Source: Nissolia schottii
Taxonomy: Eukaryota; Streptophyta; Magnoliopsida; Fabales; Fabaceae
Direction of reading: 5' to 3'
Assembly (NCBI GenBank): GCA_003254905.1
Contig: QANU01093679.1
Location: 1,672,818 to 1,736,817, forward strand
Length of the DNA stretch: 64,000 nt
The notes beneath the pieces are model-generated. The model had not been told where the DNA came from. It ran no database searches and saw only the letters and a program-made list of their open reading frames with translations. Each line of letters opens with the position of its first letter. Positions within the stretch are counted from its first letter, which is position 1. This document shows, one piece after another, positions 32,710 through 44,217 of this stretch. A program made the position numbers and the translations under genes.

Positions 32710-35117
32710 GACGTTTAAGAAAAAACCACTTTCGAAGGTTGGATGGATATATGTGCGTTTTGAGTTGTTTGGGTTTTTGTATTTTCCTAGCTCAATGATT
32801 GTGCATTTCACACCAATAGAGTAAGTTTTAGGATTTTAGAAGGAAAAAAAACAAAACCCATTATTTTGGTGCGAGGCAGATCTTGAAAATGGTTCTTATT
32901 GTCATGCTGAAGTAGTATACCTCTGTGTTATATAATTTTAAATTCAAGGTGTGAACAATATAACATATGGAGTAGTCGAGTCAGTTTTTCCCTTTTTTCT
33001 TTTTAAATACCTTAAATTTGTGGGAAGGTTTCCAAAGCTCTCAGAATTACAGGATAGGAAAAGAATGTCCCCAAACAGATGGCCCATAATAGCAGAAGAA
33101 GTGGTATCAGTTTGCTTTCTAGTTCATATTTTTTGAGTGATGTACATCTTCCATAGAGCTTCAGAAAATGCTACAAGTGACTATGGGTTTGTAGGCCCAT
33201 AACAGCAGAAGCGATAGCAGAAGCAATGTGAGACCATTTGTAATAGCTTATTCATCAATAACATTTACCCTTTTAAATAAAAGTGTGCTTGGGCTTCCAT
33301 TGCTTTTTTATTTTAATTGTTTTATGTGTTACACTAGTTTATGATTACTGAGTGCAAGTTTAATAACGCCTTTTTTTCTTTTGATGTTTTTCTTACTCTA
33401 ACTAATTTAACTCGAATCAAGTTATTTATTAATATATGGATAACAAATTCTTAGCGTTATTTTTCTTATCCCCAATACTTAGAAAATTTTGTTTAAAGAG
33501 AACCTAAAAACATTTGTAGCTTAATAATAATTTATTTCTAAAAATAGTCATTTTTTAAAATTGTATCAAAAAGTTTTTATTTGCTAGTTATTTTTATCCT
33601 AAAATTCACTAATAAAATTCTTAAGTAACAAACTTTATTATAGTTATTATAGTGTAACTTATTTCTTTTTCATTCAAGCAAAGATGAGTAAAAAAAAAAA
33701 AAAACTATTTCAAAAACTCGAGTAGAACTACATATTAACAAAAGGAAAAATCTTATTCAAAAATTTAAAAGTAAACATCTCATATACATACTACCTAGAG
33801 TAAGGCATAAAGTCTTAGATAATGATGAATATTGGGAGATAAAAGTCCGGATTTTGTGCGTTTTTCTTTTCCTCTCTATTATGTACATCGAAGTGAAAGT
33901 AATTACCTAAACCACATTCTACTCATAGTGGTACAACGACACAGGTAAGATAGTTCAACATGTAACTATTTTTTTACCCAAGCAGAGTAGAATAAAAAGC
34001 ACACTATAAAATGCAAACTAAATTAATTCACATTTTGTTGACAGAAATATAGCATTTTATGTGTATAAATAAATAAAAACGAAAAACTTCTCAAAATGTG
34101 CTCTATAATTGAATTTTCAATTAATTGTCAGTTGGAGTAAAGCTAGGAGGCTACAAATGACCAAAAATGAAAGTTGCATATAGGTAGCATCAAAACGGAT
34201 AGTTTGCCATGCTTCTACCTAAGAGAAGCCATTTTCAGCTTTGATGAAATATTATTCTTTGGTATTGTAACTAGAAGTAGGAAATCTTCAATTAATACGC
34301 CACCTAGCTAACTTGACATTTCTAGTGAAAGTGCTAGTGAATCCAATGAAATTAAAGTCACGTTCAGATGATCTGTCTTTGATTTTCTGTGACACTTCAA
34401 ATTAGGTAAATGTTCTTCTAATTCTGCAGAAACAAACAGAAGATGCTTGACTTTGGATCCAGGAAAAAGATTACAACCTTTCTACTTTATTTTTTTTTAC
34501 TCATACAGCTCAGAAAATGCCTGCTTTTATGATCTCTCTACCAACCTTTGAAACCGTTTGATTTATACGAAATTACCAATATAACACTGCAGACCTAGCC
34601 TAGTATAAACCATATATATAGGAACGTAGGATTAAATGCAATTTTATGGGTACGTACATCATGGATTAATAAGGCTACATTACTTAAATTTGCAACCAAT
34701 TCAGCTCATTTGACAATTAATTACATAGGTTTCCCAGCTACCAATCATAAAGTAATTAAAATTCTCAGTTAGCTTGATGGATAATATTTAAATCAAAGCT
34801 TCAAGGTGATTCACATATATAAAGTGCCTTCTAATTACTCAAACATTGATTTACACATTACACATTATTATTATTATTATTACATTACACATATTCGCGA
34901 TATTGATGCTTACAAGACCTACTACTCCTTCTGGTCTCCGTCTTATCCCTCTATTTCACTTATACACACCACTTTGACTAAATTGATATCTAAATATAAT
35001 TTGCATTTGAATAAACATGTATATCAATTTAGTCCAAGCGACCTGTATATATAATTGATGAGACGGGGTATCTCAGGATAGCCCGAAAGTTAAAATCCTT
35101 GCATATATAGATTGCAA
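32710..35117. other. Intergenic spacer with duplicated UGT 3' flank
   Basis: Between the UGT and MYB genes. At about 33150-33240 it resembles 29810-29880 downstream of the UGT pseudogene (both contain 'tatgggtttgtag.cccataa.agca'), showing that the tandem duplication included 3' flanking DNA. A short (ATT)n run lies near 34864-34884. No gene is seen. Confidence 0.5.
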
Positions 35118-36712
35118 CTACAAGCCGTAACCTAGTTCATAATCTTGGAATATTCCCTCTGGCAGAAGAACAGGAGTAGCAGTTGATGACTCCCAAGAGT
35201 TTGAAGATGCTGACTTGGCATCAGAATCATTATTGGACCACCAAATCAAGCTGTTATCCTTTGAACCGTTCATCTCTCTGAAGCAATCAAACTCAGCTGC
35301 CGCCACCTGTGGATTAATGCTGTAACCCATTGTTGTTGATGATGTTCTGTTGTTGAGAATGTCATCAAGTTCACTTTGCATTGCACAAACTTGGTGAATC
35401 CCCACATCATCAGCTTCTCCTCCTCTAGGTGGTGCAATGAAGGGAACTGAACCATTACTATTCATAGTATTGTTCTCCAAGAGAAGATCAACCTTTGCAT
35501 TTTTCATCATTGTTCCATCTTGTTGATTCAGCACATCCTCAACTCTTTGTTGTTGTTGTTGTTGTTGTTGTTGTCGTCCTTGCCCCACATGAGGGGAAGG
35601 CAAAGCATTTTGCATCACATGACTAGATTGTTGAAGGGTTTGATGGATCATCTTTTCTTGAAAAGGGTGAAGCTTGTTGGGCCACAAGGCAGGATTGGTG
35701 TAGAAAGAGAAGGGGTTTTGGAGGCTTTGGAGCTGCATGTGGAGCTGAAGCCTCTCAAGAGCCGAGCTGCTTAGGGCATTGTTGTTATTGTTGTTGTTGT
35801 TGTCATCATCCATTAATATTCCTCCATTGTTGTTGCTTGTGTCCTTTAGGTTGTTGCTGTTGTTGAAGTTGGACTGTTGTTTGCGCCTACCAAGGAGTTT
35901 CTTCTTCAATCTTGTGTTCCAATAGTTCTTGATGTCATTGTCTGTCCTTCCAGGCAGCTGTGCTGCAATTATGGACCACCTACATATACATACATATATA
36001 CAATCACGTCAAATGAATTAGTTCATGTTTGGAAAATCGATGGGATTGGCCTGATCAATTCAGAAGTGAAAAGTTTTCAAACACGCTAGCTGCTATTAAA
36101 GGGATTCAGTTTCTAGGAATAACTAGTCACAGAAAACATACATGTGTGAAGAGATTATTATTATTCTAGTGACAAGAGATAAAAGACAAACAAGTACATA
36201 TGTATGTTGAAAAACTATAGCTAGCTAGCTCGGAAATAGAGGAATTGAGAAGGACCTGCTTCCAATGCTAATGTAAAGGCTGCAGATGATGTTGTCTTCT
36301 TCTTCGGTGAAGCCACCATGCTTGATGTTAGGCCTCAAGTAATTGAGCCACCTAAGCCTGCAACTCTTCCCACATCTCTTGAGCCCTGCAAATTAATTTG
36401 TTTCCATTGATCAGAGTGAGAATTAGCTAGGCTCTCTTTTTTGCAGTAATCGATGATACTAACATTAGTTAATTGATTGATTAATTAATTAATTAATTAA
36501 TAAGCCAAACTAATTAGTAAGTACAAATTTGTGTATACAAAATAATTAAGAAAATATATAATAGATGCATATATACCAATTTTTTGAGGAAGAGCAATCC
36601 AATTGCCTCCGGTTCCATTCTTTTCTATGTACTCTTTGAGAGCGGCGTCCTCTTCTGGGGACCATGGTCCCCTCTTCACGTTATTCTTGTCACAACATGG
36701 AGCTCTACCCAT
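35118..36712 (-). CDS. R2R3-MYB transcription factor, RAX/MYB36 clade (subgroup 14), 3 exons, 375 aa
   Basis: Nuclear DNA-binding regulator. Exons 36712-36577, 36385-36256 and 35979-35118 sum to 1128 nt (375 aa). The N-terminus [20 protein letters not shown] leads into R2 (about 14-62) and R3 (about 66-113); the region ...[20 protein letters not shown] and [20 protein letters not shown] joins the two repeats' recognition helices. The phrases ENIICSLY-like ([14 protein letters not shown]), the single-residue insertion [14 protein letters not shown] and LKKKLLG are hallmarks of the RAX1/MYB37-MYB36-MYB84 group, which acts in axillary meristem or endodermis programmes. The C-terminal region is low-complexity, with Asn and Gln runs, and ends [10 protein letters not shown], a probable conserved activation or interaction tail. 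Intron positions match most R2R3-MYB genes. The exact orthologue is undecided. Confidence 0.95.
36477..36501. repeat. (ATTA)n microsatellite in MYB intron 1
   Basis: A run of about six ATTA/TTAA units within the 191-bp intron 36386-36576. Confidence 0.8.
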
Positions 36713-36843
36713 CTTTTCTTCTTCTTCTTTTCTTGTGTTGTGTTGTTATCTCTCTCTCTCAAATCAAGGTCCTCTTTGTTACTTCTTCGTTGTGTCTTTG
36801 TTGTGAGATTGTTGGGGGAAACTACGGAGAAGGAAGAGGGAAG

Positions 36844-36850
36844 ATTTATA
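36844..36850 (-). promoter_or_regulatory. TATA box candidate for the MYB gene
   Basis: TATAAAT on the minus strand, about 135 bp upstream of the ATG at 36712, in the pyrimidine-rich leader region. Confidence 0.5.
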
Positions 36851-38925
36851 GGGGAAAAGAAGAAGTGGCTGATGTGAAGTTTAAAAGGACAAAAAGTCTT
36901 TACCCCCTCCTTTCCCTTCCCTTCCCTCACTAGCTATTCTATTCAAACTCCTTAATTAGGGTTTCATTCTCTTTCTTCCTTTTTGGATTAGTTAGCTCAT
37001 CTTCGCTTAATTATGCCATGCAAATGGACAAACGTGTGCATAAAATTTCCTCCTTCCTTTTACATTAAATAATGTCCACTGCTTTTTCCCCAGGTGCATT
37101 ACATTAGTTTATTAGTACTTGATGAACGCGATGCTATGAGAGTATTAGATCAAAAGAAGTCTCTATCCTCTTAGTTTGTCCTCATTATCCCCCAAAATGT
37201 TCCATTGTCTAGCCATCAATTTGAACTATAATATATTATAGGTATGTAGTTACTTGTATTGACAGAAAATGTACTGCACCTTCGTCTTGTGTAATTAATT
37301 GTTATGATAATGCGCAATCGTCTTGTGTAATTAATTAATTTAAGAGTAATGTTATTTATATATCCCAAACTTCTAAACCTTTAACATTCACATTCACACG
37401 AACATGGGATTCACACTCATGAGTGTTGAACGGTTAGAAATTTAGAGTGTACAAATAGCATTTATTTGAAGAAATTTTCACGGCAAAATTTTACTAATTA
37501 TCACAGTAAAATTTGCTCGAAGGGGACCTCAAATACTTTGATTCAAGTAATTACATGACCGTATATAAAACAAACACATTTATAAGGAGAAAATTAGCTT
37601 TAATATTATTTTAGAAGAAAATAGTAGATCAACTTAGGGTTGGTTGTGATATCTTTGTGCAAAGTGTAAAAATAGTGTACCAATTTGGAGATGATTGTCC
37701 ACGTAATCTCTTAACCAGTAATTTTAAGTTTTAAGCCTTTGAAAGTGAGAAAAAGCTCTAATTGTCACTATGATTTCTAACATGGACATTGATAGGTGTA
37801 CATTACTTTGTGACTCACTCTTATTTCTAAATTTTACTTCAAATGTTCTATTTTTGATGTTCAAATATAATAAGACTCTTTTGTTATTAGCCATATGTAC
37901 ATGTGCTAGCTTGCTGACTTTTTACTGCTTCCCTTTCTTCTCACCAATACATTGGAACATTTTCCTTTTTAAGTCCGTCGTGAATTTTAGATATTTTGTG
38001 ACAGAAATAGTACTACTATTCCATTTTCAAGGTCTTAATTAATACATTAATACAGTGTTAAGAAATTGAAATCTTTGTTTAGAAACCAATATATTTGTTG
38101 ACGGATGATCTGGTGATGAAAGCTAGAAAAACTATAATCAATGCCTTGAAAAATACAACCCGTCCTCAATTGGTTGCTGTCAGCACAAAATCATAACAAA
38201 CTGATTCTTCTTTGAAATCACATCAATGAAAACGGGTATATATATCTTGTCCTTCATGACTAGGTATCACTTGTTCGAAACTTCATGGCCTTTGACTCAA
38301 GTGTATTTCTTCTCAACCGGCCTATGAAAACCGAAGTTTTTAGCTTGGAACCTTGACATGACATATTATAATTACTATATATATATATACCTAGAACTAT
38401 TCTTTAACAATTACTAATAACTTAGTTGTTTTAGGGAGTCAGAGTCTTCATTATTTAATTTGGTGGTTGAGAGTTCTATATACCACCCGTCTTCGTATTG
38501 GTAATTTTCTCAAAGAGATAAGCTCTTTGACAAGCCTTGAAGCTAGGGATTGGTTGTGCAATAATGCATCTATGAGATTATAAAAGGAGAAAAATGAAAA
38601 AGTCAAACATTTGTTAAATTAATCTACATGCCTTAATTTCATTCCTTTCTTATTTTGGGCTAGGGATCAGTAGTTGGGTTACTACCAATAAACAAGAGAG
38701 TACAACTTTAAAAATTAAATTGGTTACAACAAGGCTTGAATATAGAACTTGATGCATACAACTGAAATTTCTCACCACCATATCTGTGACACTTATTTAA
38801 AGATTAGTCTTATTTTAAGTTTGGTTTAAAATATTTAGGATTATCATTATAGATATGCTTGTATCAGAGGCTATAATGATAGTGCATTTACTTGAAATGG
38901 GTGATCATGAAAGCTACAAATTTGC

Positions 38926-39108
38926 TTTTGATATCGGAGACAGGATAAGGAGCAGAGACAGAGATAGAAAAAATTTATGTCCTTCTAAATCCCAATTTTT
39001 GTTATCCATATAAAAAAAATTTATTCTCTATTTCAATTTCAATGAGATACAGAAAATATAAAAATTTTATGTCGTCGTATCGTTGTTTCTTTGTCCTGTT
39101 ATCAAATA
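38926..39108. mobile_element. Short palindromic MITE-like element, copy 2
   Basis: The left end TTTTGATATCGGAGACAGGA is an imperfect inverted match to the right end (...TTTGTCCTGTTATCAAATA). The core contains 'atttcaatttcaatgagatacagaaaat', similar to the core of the copy at 15162-15340. Both have a 'tatgtc...' block beside the arms. Confidence 0.5.
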
Positions 39109-42100
39109 GAACCCAAGTGTATGAAGGGGAGGCATATGCAAAAACATTGCGGTTTAGGAGCTACAGGTATACCTATAGCATGAGAAGATACATGAATGTA
39201 ATCAAAAATTGAGCTGCTGTCGTGATTATGGCTCTTTTGTTTTGTAAACATGTATTGGAAGAGTTTTTTTTTTTTTATTGGATTCTTATTACTTTGCCTC
39301 AAATGGATATTCTTTTCTCTCATACGTATATTTATGGGACTTTTTTTTATTGGGTTTTGTTTGAAAAGTTTTAACGAGATTTATCCTACATTTATCAAGT
39401 GTTATTAAATTTTGGTGGCCAATGACTTAATGTTTTTAATTAGGGTTGTATGCTTTTCTTGGCTTTGGCCATTTCTAATGAAAAGCATTCCATAAAAAAA
39501 ATCAATATAGTGTGACCTTAAAGAAAGATTAGTTTTTGGAATAAATTGAAATAAATTTTAATTTTTTATAAACTAAATTGATGTCACAAATATTTTTTAA
39601 AGATTAAATTAATGTCATAAATTTTTTTAGGACTAAATTAATATGTAAAACTCTTTCGATGACCAATTTAAGATTTATTCATAAACTAAAACCTCATTTC
39701 GATTATTTTTATTTTTATTTCATTATTTTATTTGTTACTTTTTGACAAGTTGGGTAGGGCATGTTATAGGAAACAGTATCAAAGCAAGAAGGAGAAGTAA
39801 AAACCAAACAGAAAGGTCTTTGCAATTCAATATTTTTCAGAGGAAGGCACCACTCATTGACCTTGGTTCCCTAATTTAATACTTCATCTAGTTCATTTTT
39901 TTAATCAAGAAGCAGGAAAACAAAGGCCCGGAACCACACCCACATAGAAATATAACAAGGGGAAACCATCAAAATTCAAAAAGCACTTAGCTCCCAAAAT
40001 CATAAACATTAATATCTTTATCGCCAATTACTCAGATCATTGGGACGAGGAAAACATGTATCTCTTTGTCTTTCTCCTTAAGTAAGAATCTTTGCATTGA
40101 CGGTGTGTATTTCTTTTTCTTCCATTAAAAGGTGAATCAATTGGGGAAATGGAACAGTGCATTTCATCATCAAGAAGACCGATTTAGTGAAACCGCTGGT
40201 GGACACAGTTTTGACCATAGGATAAACATGAAACTAATTAAGTGTATGATCATTAACCCAAAAATAAAATATTATATATTGGTAATTATTGTTGTTTCCT
40301 TTGTTTATTTATTATTGAAATCACCAGTTTTAGGCTGATCGAACTGGATCGGTCAACGAAATAAGGTGCATAGAGCTAATTTTATTCCCATCCACAAAAC
40401 TTAATATCTGAAACATTACTTGAAAACAATAGTTTGAGGATCAATTTTTGTATAAAATATTACTTAAGATTACGCCATTTCATCTTAAGAAAATGTTTAT
40501 AAGTTTATTAGTTTCTACCAGAAGGAAAATTATGCTGAAATACTTGTTTTTGGTGCTCTCACCCGTTCATTCATTCCATGTACGAGACCAATTATATGCT
40601 GTGAGATAATCACGCAAGCTTAGAGTATAGTCAATATAATATATTTAAATATGTATATCCCTTAGGACTTGTCATGAAACTAGAAGATTCTAACTTGGTT
40701 AGAGAGCTCATAGTTCATCTGGTGCAAATTTATGATCTTAATTTTTTTTTTTTGGTAATAAATTATGATCTTAATTTATAATGATGTCCTTAATTTATAA
40801 TTCAACTCACGCCTTTAATTGGTTTATTTGGTTGTGCTTTTGGTACACATGATCACTAGGATAATTAACTTTGCTATCGTGACACCTGTTATTCTCTTTG
40901 TTTAATTTACTCTTTTAATTTAACAAAATTAAGATAAGCATAGATCAAAATAAAGTCGTTTAGATATTTAAAAATAGCCTGCAGGGATTTCGAAGAAAGA
41001 TCACACTCTTGTATATGTCGTCACTAGGGTTGACAAAGATGCTACTAGTAGGCTTGGACACCAATTTATTTTATGATTAAAAAAAGTACACTATTAATTC
41101 TTCTTTAACGTGGCACTAATCGCTAATTGCAGGGGTCTAACGAATACGTGTTACTTATACTAAATAAATTATAATTAAATTAAAATGAAACTGTTACTAT
41201 CTCTGTCTCATGCACTTTTTTGTAAAATTTTAATATATATCCCAATAGACACTACTAATATATATATAGATCTAGTTACGCTACTTAGTTTCAAGTTGGT
41301 ATGTAAATGTAACCCCATTTTCATGCTAACCCTACAAATGTCAAATGTCAAATGTCAAACCCTTTTAGTTACTTGTTTCAATGATACTGGTAACAAACCC
41401 GTATATTTGATACCTGGCTGGATCACATCTAATTTTTTTAGGCAAATTAATAAATAAAGTTATTGACTCTAATAAAGATATATCCTCAATAGCTAAATTA
41501 ATGCAGATTTAAATAGCTATAATAAGTGAAGTTTATCATATGGAGGTAAGCTAACGCAGTAATTCCTGGGGGAACCAGAAAATTCATTAATGAAATTATA
41601 TGCAACAAGAGTTTTATTCACTACGACGGAATTTAATGAAAGTAATGGTAATGCCATGCATGGCTCAATAGTAAATTGGAAAAAAAAAATTGATTTAGTT
41701 GTTTACTAGGTTTCGGTTCGTTTTGTTTTTCATTTTCCGTTTGTTCAGTTTGCGCATTAAGTTGATAAAAAATTACTCATTGAAAAAAAAAAAAAGGCAC
41801 AACATATAGATTTTTGAGTAGATAAATAGAAAATGACGAGAACAGATTTTTTATTTGTGCATTGTTTCATGAATTATAATTCTTGCAAAATAGCATTTTT
41901 TTTTATATGCATTTTGATAATGAGTGAGAATAGTTTGTGAGAAAAACTATTAACAAACAAATCCGACAAATTATTAGTAGAAGAACACAAATCATGGGTG
42001 GAAATAAAAAATGAGGTGTCTATCCCATATTTTATACGATTCTGACAAATTCTATTATTACTATGCATTTTTCTTTAGTAATACTATACAGAAAAAAGAA

Positions 42101-43428
42101 ATCAGTTAGAATTCACAAAAGAACAATTAGTTATTAAATCAATTTAAGTAGTTAAAATCATTTAGATCAATAATAGTAACTAACTTCGATGATATTTACA
42201 AGGAAAAAAAAAGTTGCAGCTATCTAATATTCCCCAAAGCACTTTGGTATTCGAATAGATTATGTAAGTTCAGTAAAGTAAACCATTTTTCTTTCAACTT
42301 CTTTTATTGTTAACTACATAGGCTATTGTTGGTGATTCATCATATTCATGTAGATCATAGACACCTTGTACGAAGTCAGCCTATTTTGACTTTAGTACAA
42401 GAAGTCCACCCCGCGTGTTAGGTGTGAGTGAGGGCCAAGGGAGTAGATGTTGCATTGTGTCACACAATTTGACCTCGTGGATATTCTTCCAATTTCAGAG
42501 TTGGTGATTGATTCCATAGCATCTTTACTTAAACTTGATTATTATACAATCATCGGGAAACCATTAATATCCCCAAATTGAAACCAAAGGATGTCTTCTT
42601 TAGATTGATTATATTGGGTAGACACACATTTTAATGAAGCCAACGAATATTTGACCAATGAAGAAGAAGCCAATGAGATGTTGAATTTGTGATTTTGTCA
42701 TCATCTAAGGAAGCTTTAATGGTGTTGTAATATCAATTTGCTCTGTCAAAATCATGTAAGATGTCTTATTGTTTTTGATATTATGAACAGAAAGAATGCC
42801 AACTAGTTCTATTTTACCCTGAATACTACCAACATCCATCGAAAATATGGCGGTTCTGTTATGGTAGGTTTTTCTTTTTGGCTTACATGGTAACATATCT
42901 TTATTCTTAGAGCAATGTCAAGCAACAATCAGAATAGTAATTAGTAACCAAAGTTGTTTAGATTTAATGTAGTGATAACTTAGTTTCCTCTTCCGAAGGA
43001 CACTAGTCATTCTACATCATTCTAATACTTAATTTCTAACTTATGATAATTGCTAGCATTTTTCTTACACGTATATTTCAGTGAAAGGTTTATTGCTTTG
43101 CTGTAAAGTTTACAAAGATGATAAAGATGTACACATGACAAGGGCATGCATAATTTTGACACTACAGGTCTTCTCATACACATGAATAAACAAGCTGCAA
43201 AATGATACGTGGACAATAATCATTGAGAGAGACCAAGAGATTATTTCCATTGAATGAATAAAAACGCCTCAAAGGCACTAACATTCTGCATTGGTGATAA
43301 GTACAAAGTCTACATTTGAGAAAAGAGGCACGGCCAGGTTCTTTACAAATATATAAATTACCTTTATTGATACAGCTTCAAGTGCCTAAAAACATTTTCT
43401 AATCATGCATGACTGATGTAGTTATTGA

Positions 43429-43430
<2 letters not shown>

Positions 43431-43464
<34 letters not shown>
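43431..43464. repeat. (AT)17 microsatellite
   Basis: Thirty-four bases of uninterrupted AT dinucleotides in the region downstream of the Raf-like kinase gene. Confidence 0.95.
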
Positions 43465-43466
<2 letters not shown>

Positions 43467-43593
43467 ATATAATAAATCAAAGTCAAATAAAACTTTGACG
43501 ACAAATTGATTTTTGTTCCATCTGCAAATGGGAAGCATAATTCGTCATTATCCTCTCCATATATATGAAGCAAAGGAGACCACGTCGTTGGCT

Positions 43594-44217
43594 AATTTAT
43601 GTACACATCCCTCCCAGAAGGCATGGTTCCTCCTCAGGCAATTTGGTAAAGCCACAACTATTGCTACCATCAACCTGATCTACGTGCAAAACTGCAAAAG
43701 CCCTGCACAGAAACCTCAAGATCACACTCATTAACAAAGAAAATTGACTTAATATGTTCTTTAGAATAATGGGGTGGCACAAATCATACTCTAAACCACT
43801 TGATCTGCTGAGACTGCAATATCATGTCAAGAACTATCTCTCCTAAAAATTTAAACTATTGAGATTATACTTAAAAGTAACAAAATCACTCACACTGTGA
43901 TATACTGATGTTCCACATGTAGCTTTCTTCGGAGCACCATGCCGCTTCTGAAAGAAAATCGATGCTATAGTGCCAAATAACTGCACTAATTTTAAATACC
44001 ATTCAAGGCAACACTACAAAAGATCTGCTAGACTAAACCAATGCATGATAGTACAATACTAGCTTGGATAAGATTGAATACTATCCCGTCCCTCCCTTAT
44101 AAAGTTAAGCATGCCGGTGCCTTGAACTGGAAGAAACATGCTTCACCTTATTTTCCCTTCTTTTTACCAATACATACCAGTGCAAGAAGGGTAATAGACT
44201 GTTTCAAGATCAATAGA
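43594..44217 (-). other. Probable spliced 3' UTR of the Raf-like kinase gene
   Basis: On the minus strand, 40 nt after the stop codon there is a strong donor (ACTG|GTATGTATTGG, exon edge 44178). A pyrimidine-rich acceptor follows (TTTCTTTCAG|AAGCGG, exon edge 43947), then a short block ending before GTGAGTG (43894) and another acceptor (TTTCTGTGCAG|GGC, exon edge 43702). This order suggests two introns in the 3' UTR. No long reading frame supports protein here. The limits are approximate. Confidence 0.45.

Larger units (their letters stand above)
36851..43593. other. Gene-poor intergenic region
   Basis: About 6.7 kb of AT-rich DNA upstream of the MYB gene and downstream of the Raf-like kinase gene. 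It contains a MITE-like element (38926-39108), an (AT)n run (43431-43464) and repeated 'aaattgatgtcacaaa / aaattaatgtcataaa' segments near 39565-39640. Short open frames near 40132, 41185 and 42705 are not recognisable as proteins. Confidence 0.45.

Noticed and set aside
42705-42896. 63-codon minus-strand frame downstream of the MYB promoter region
   Set aside because: No motif or family recognised; may be decayed retroelement sequence but nothing supports that.
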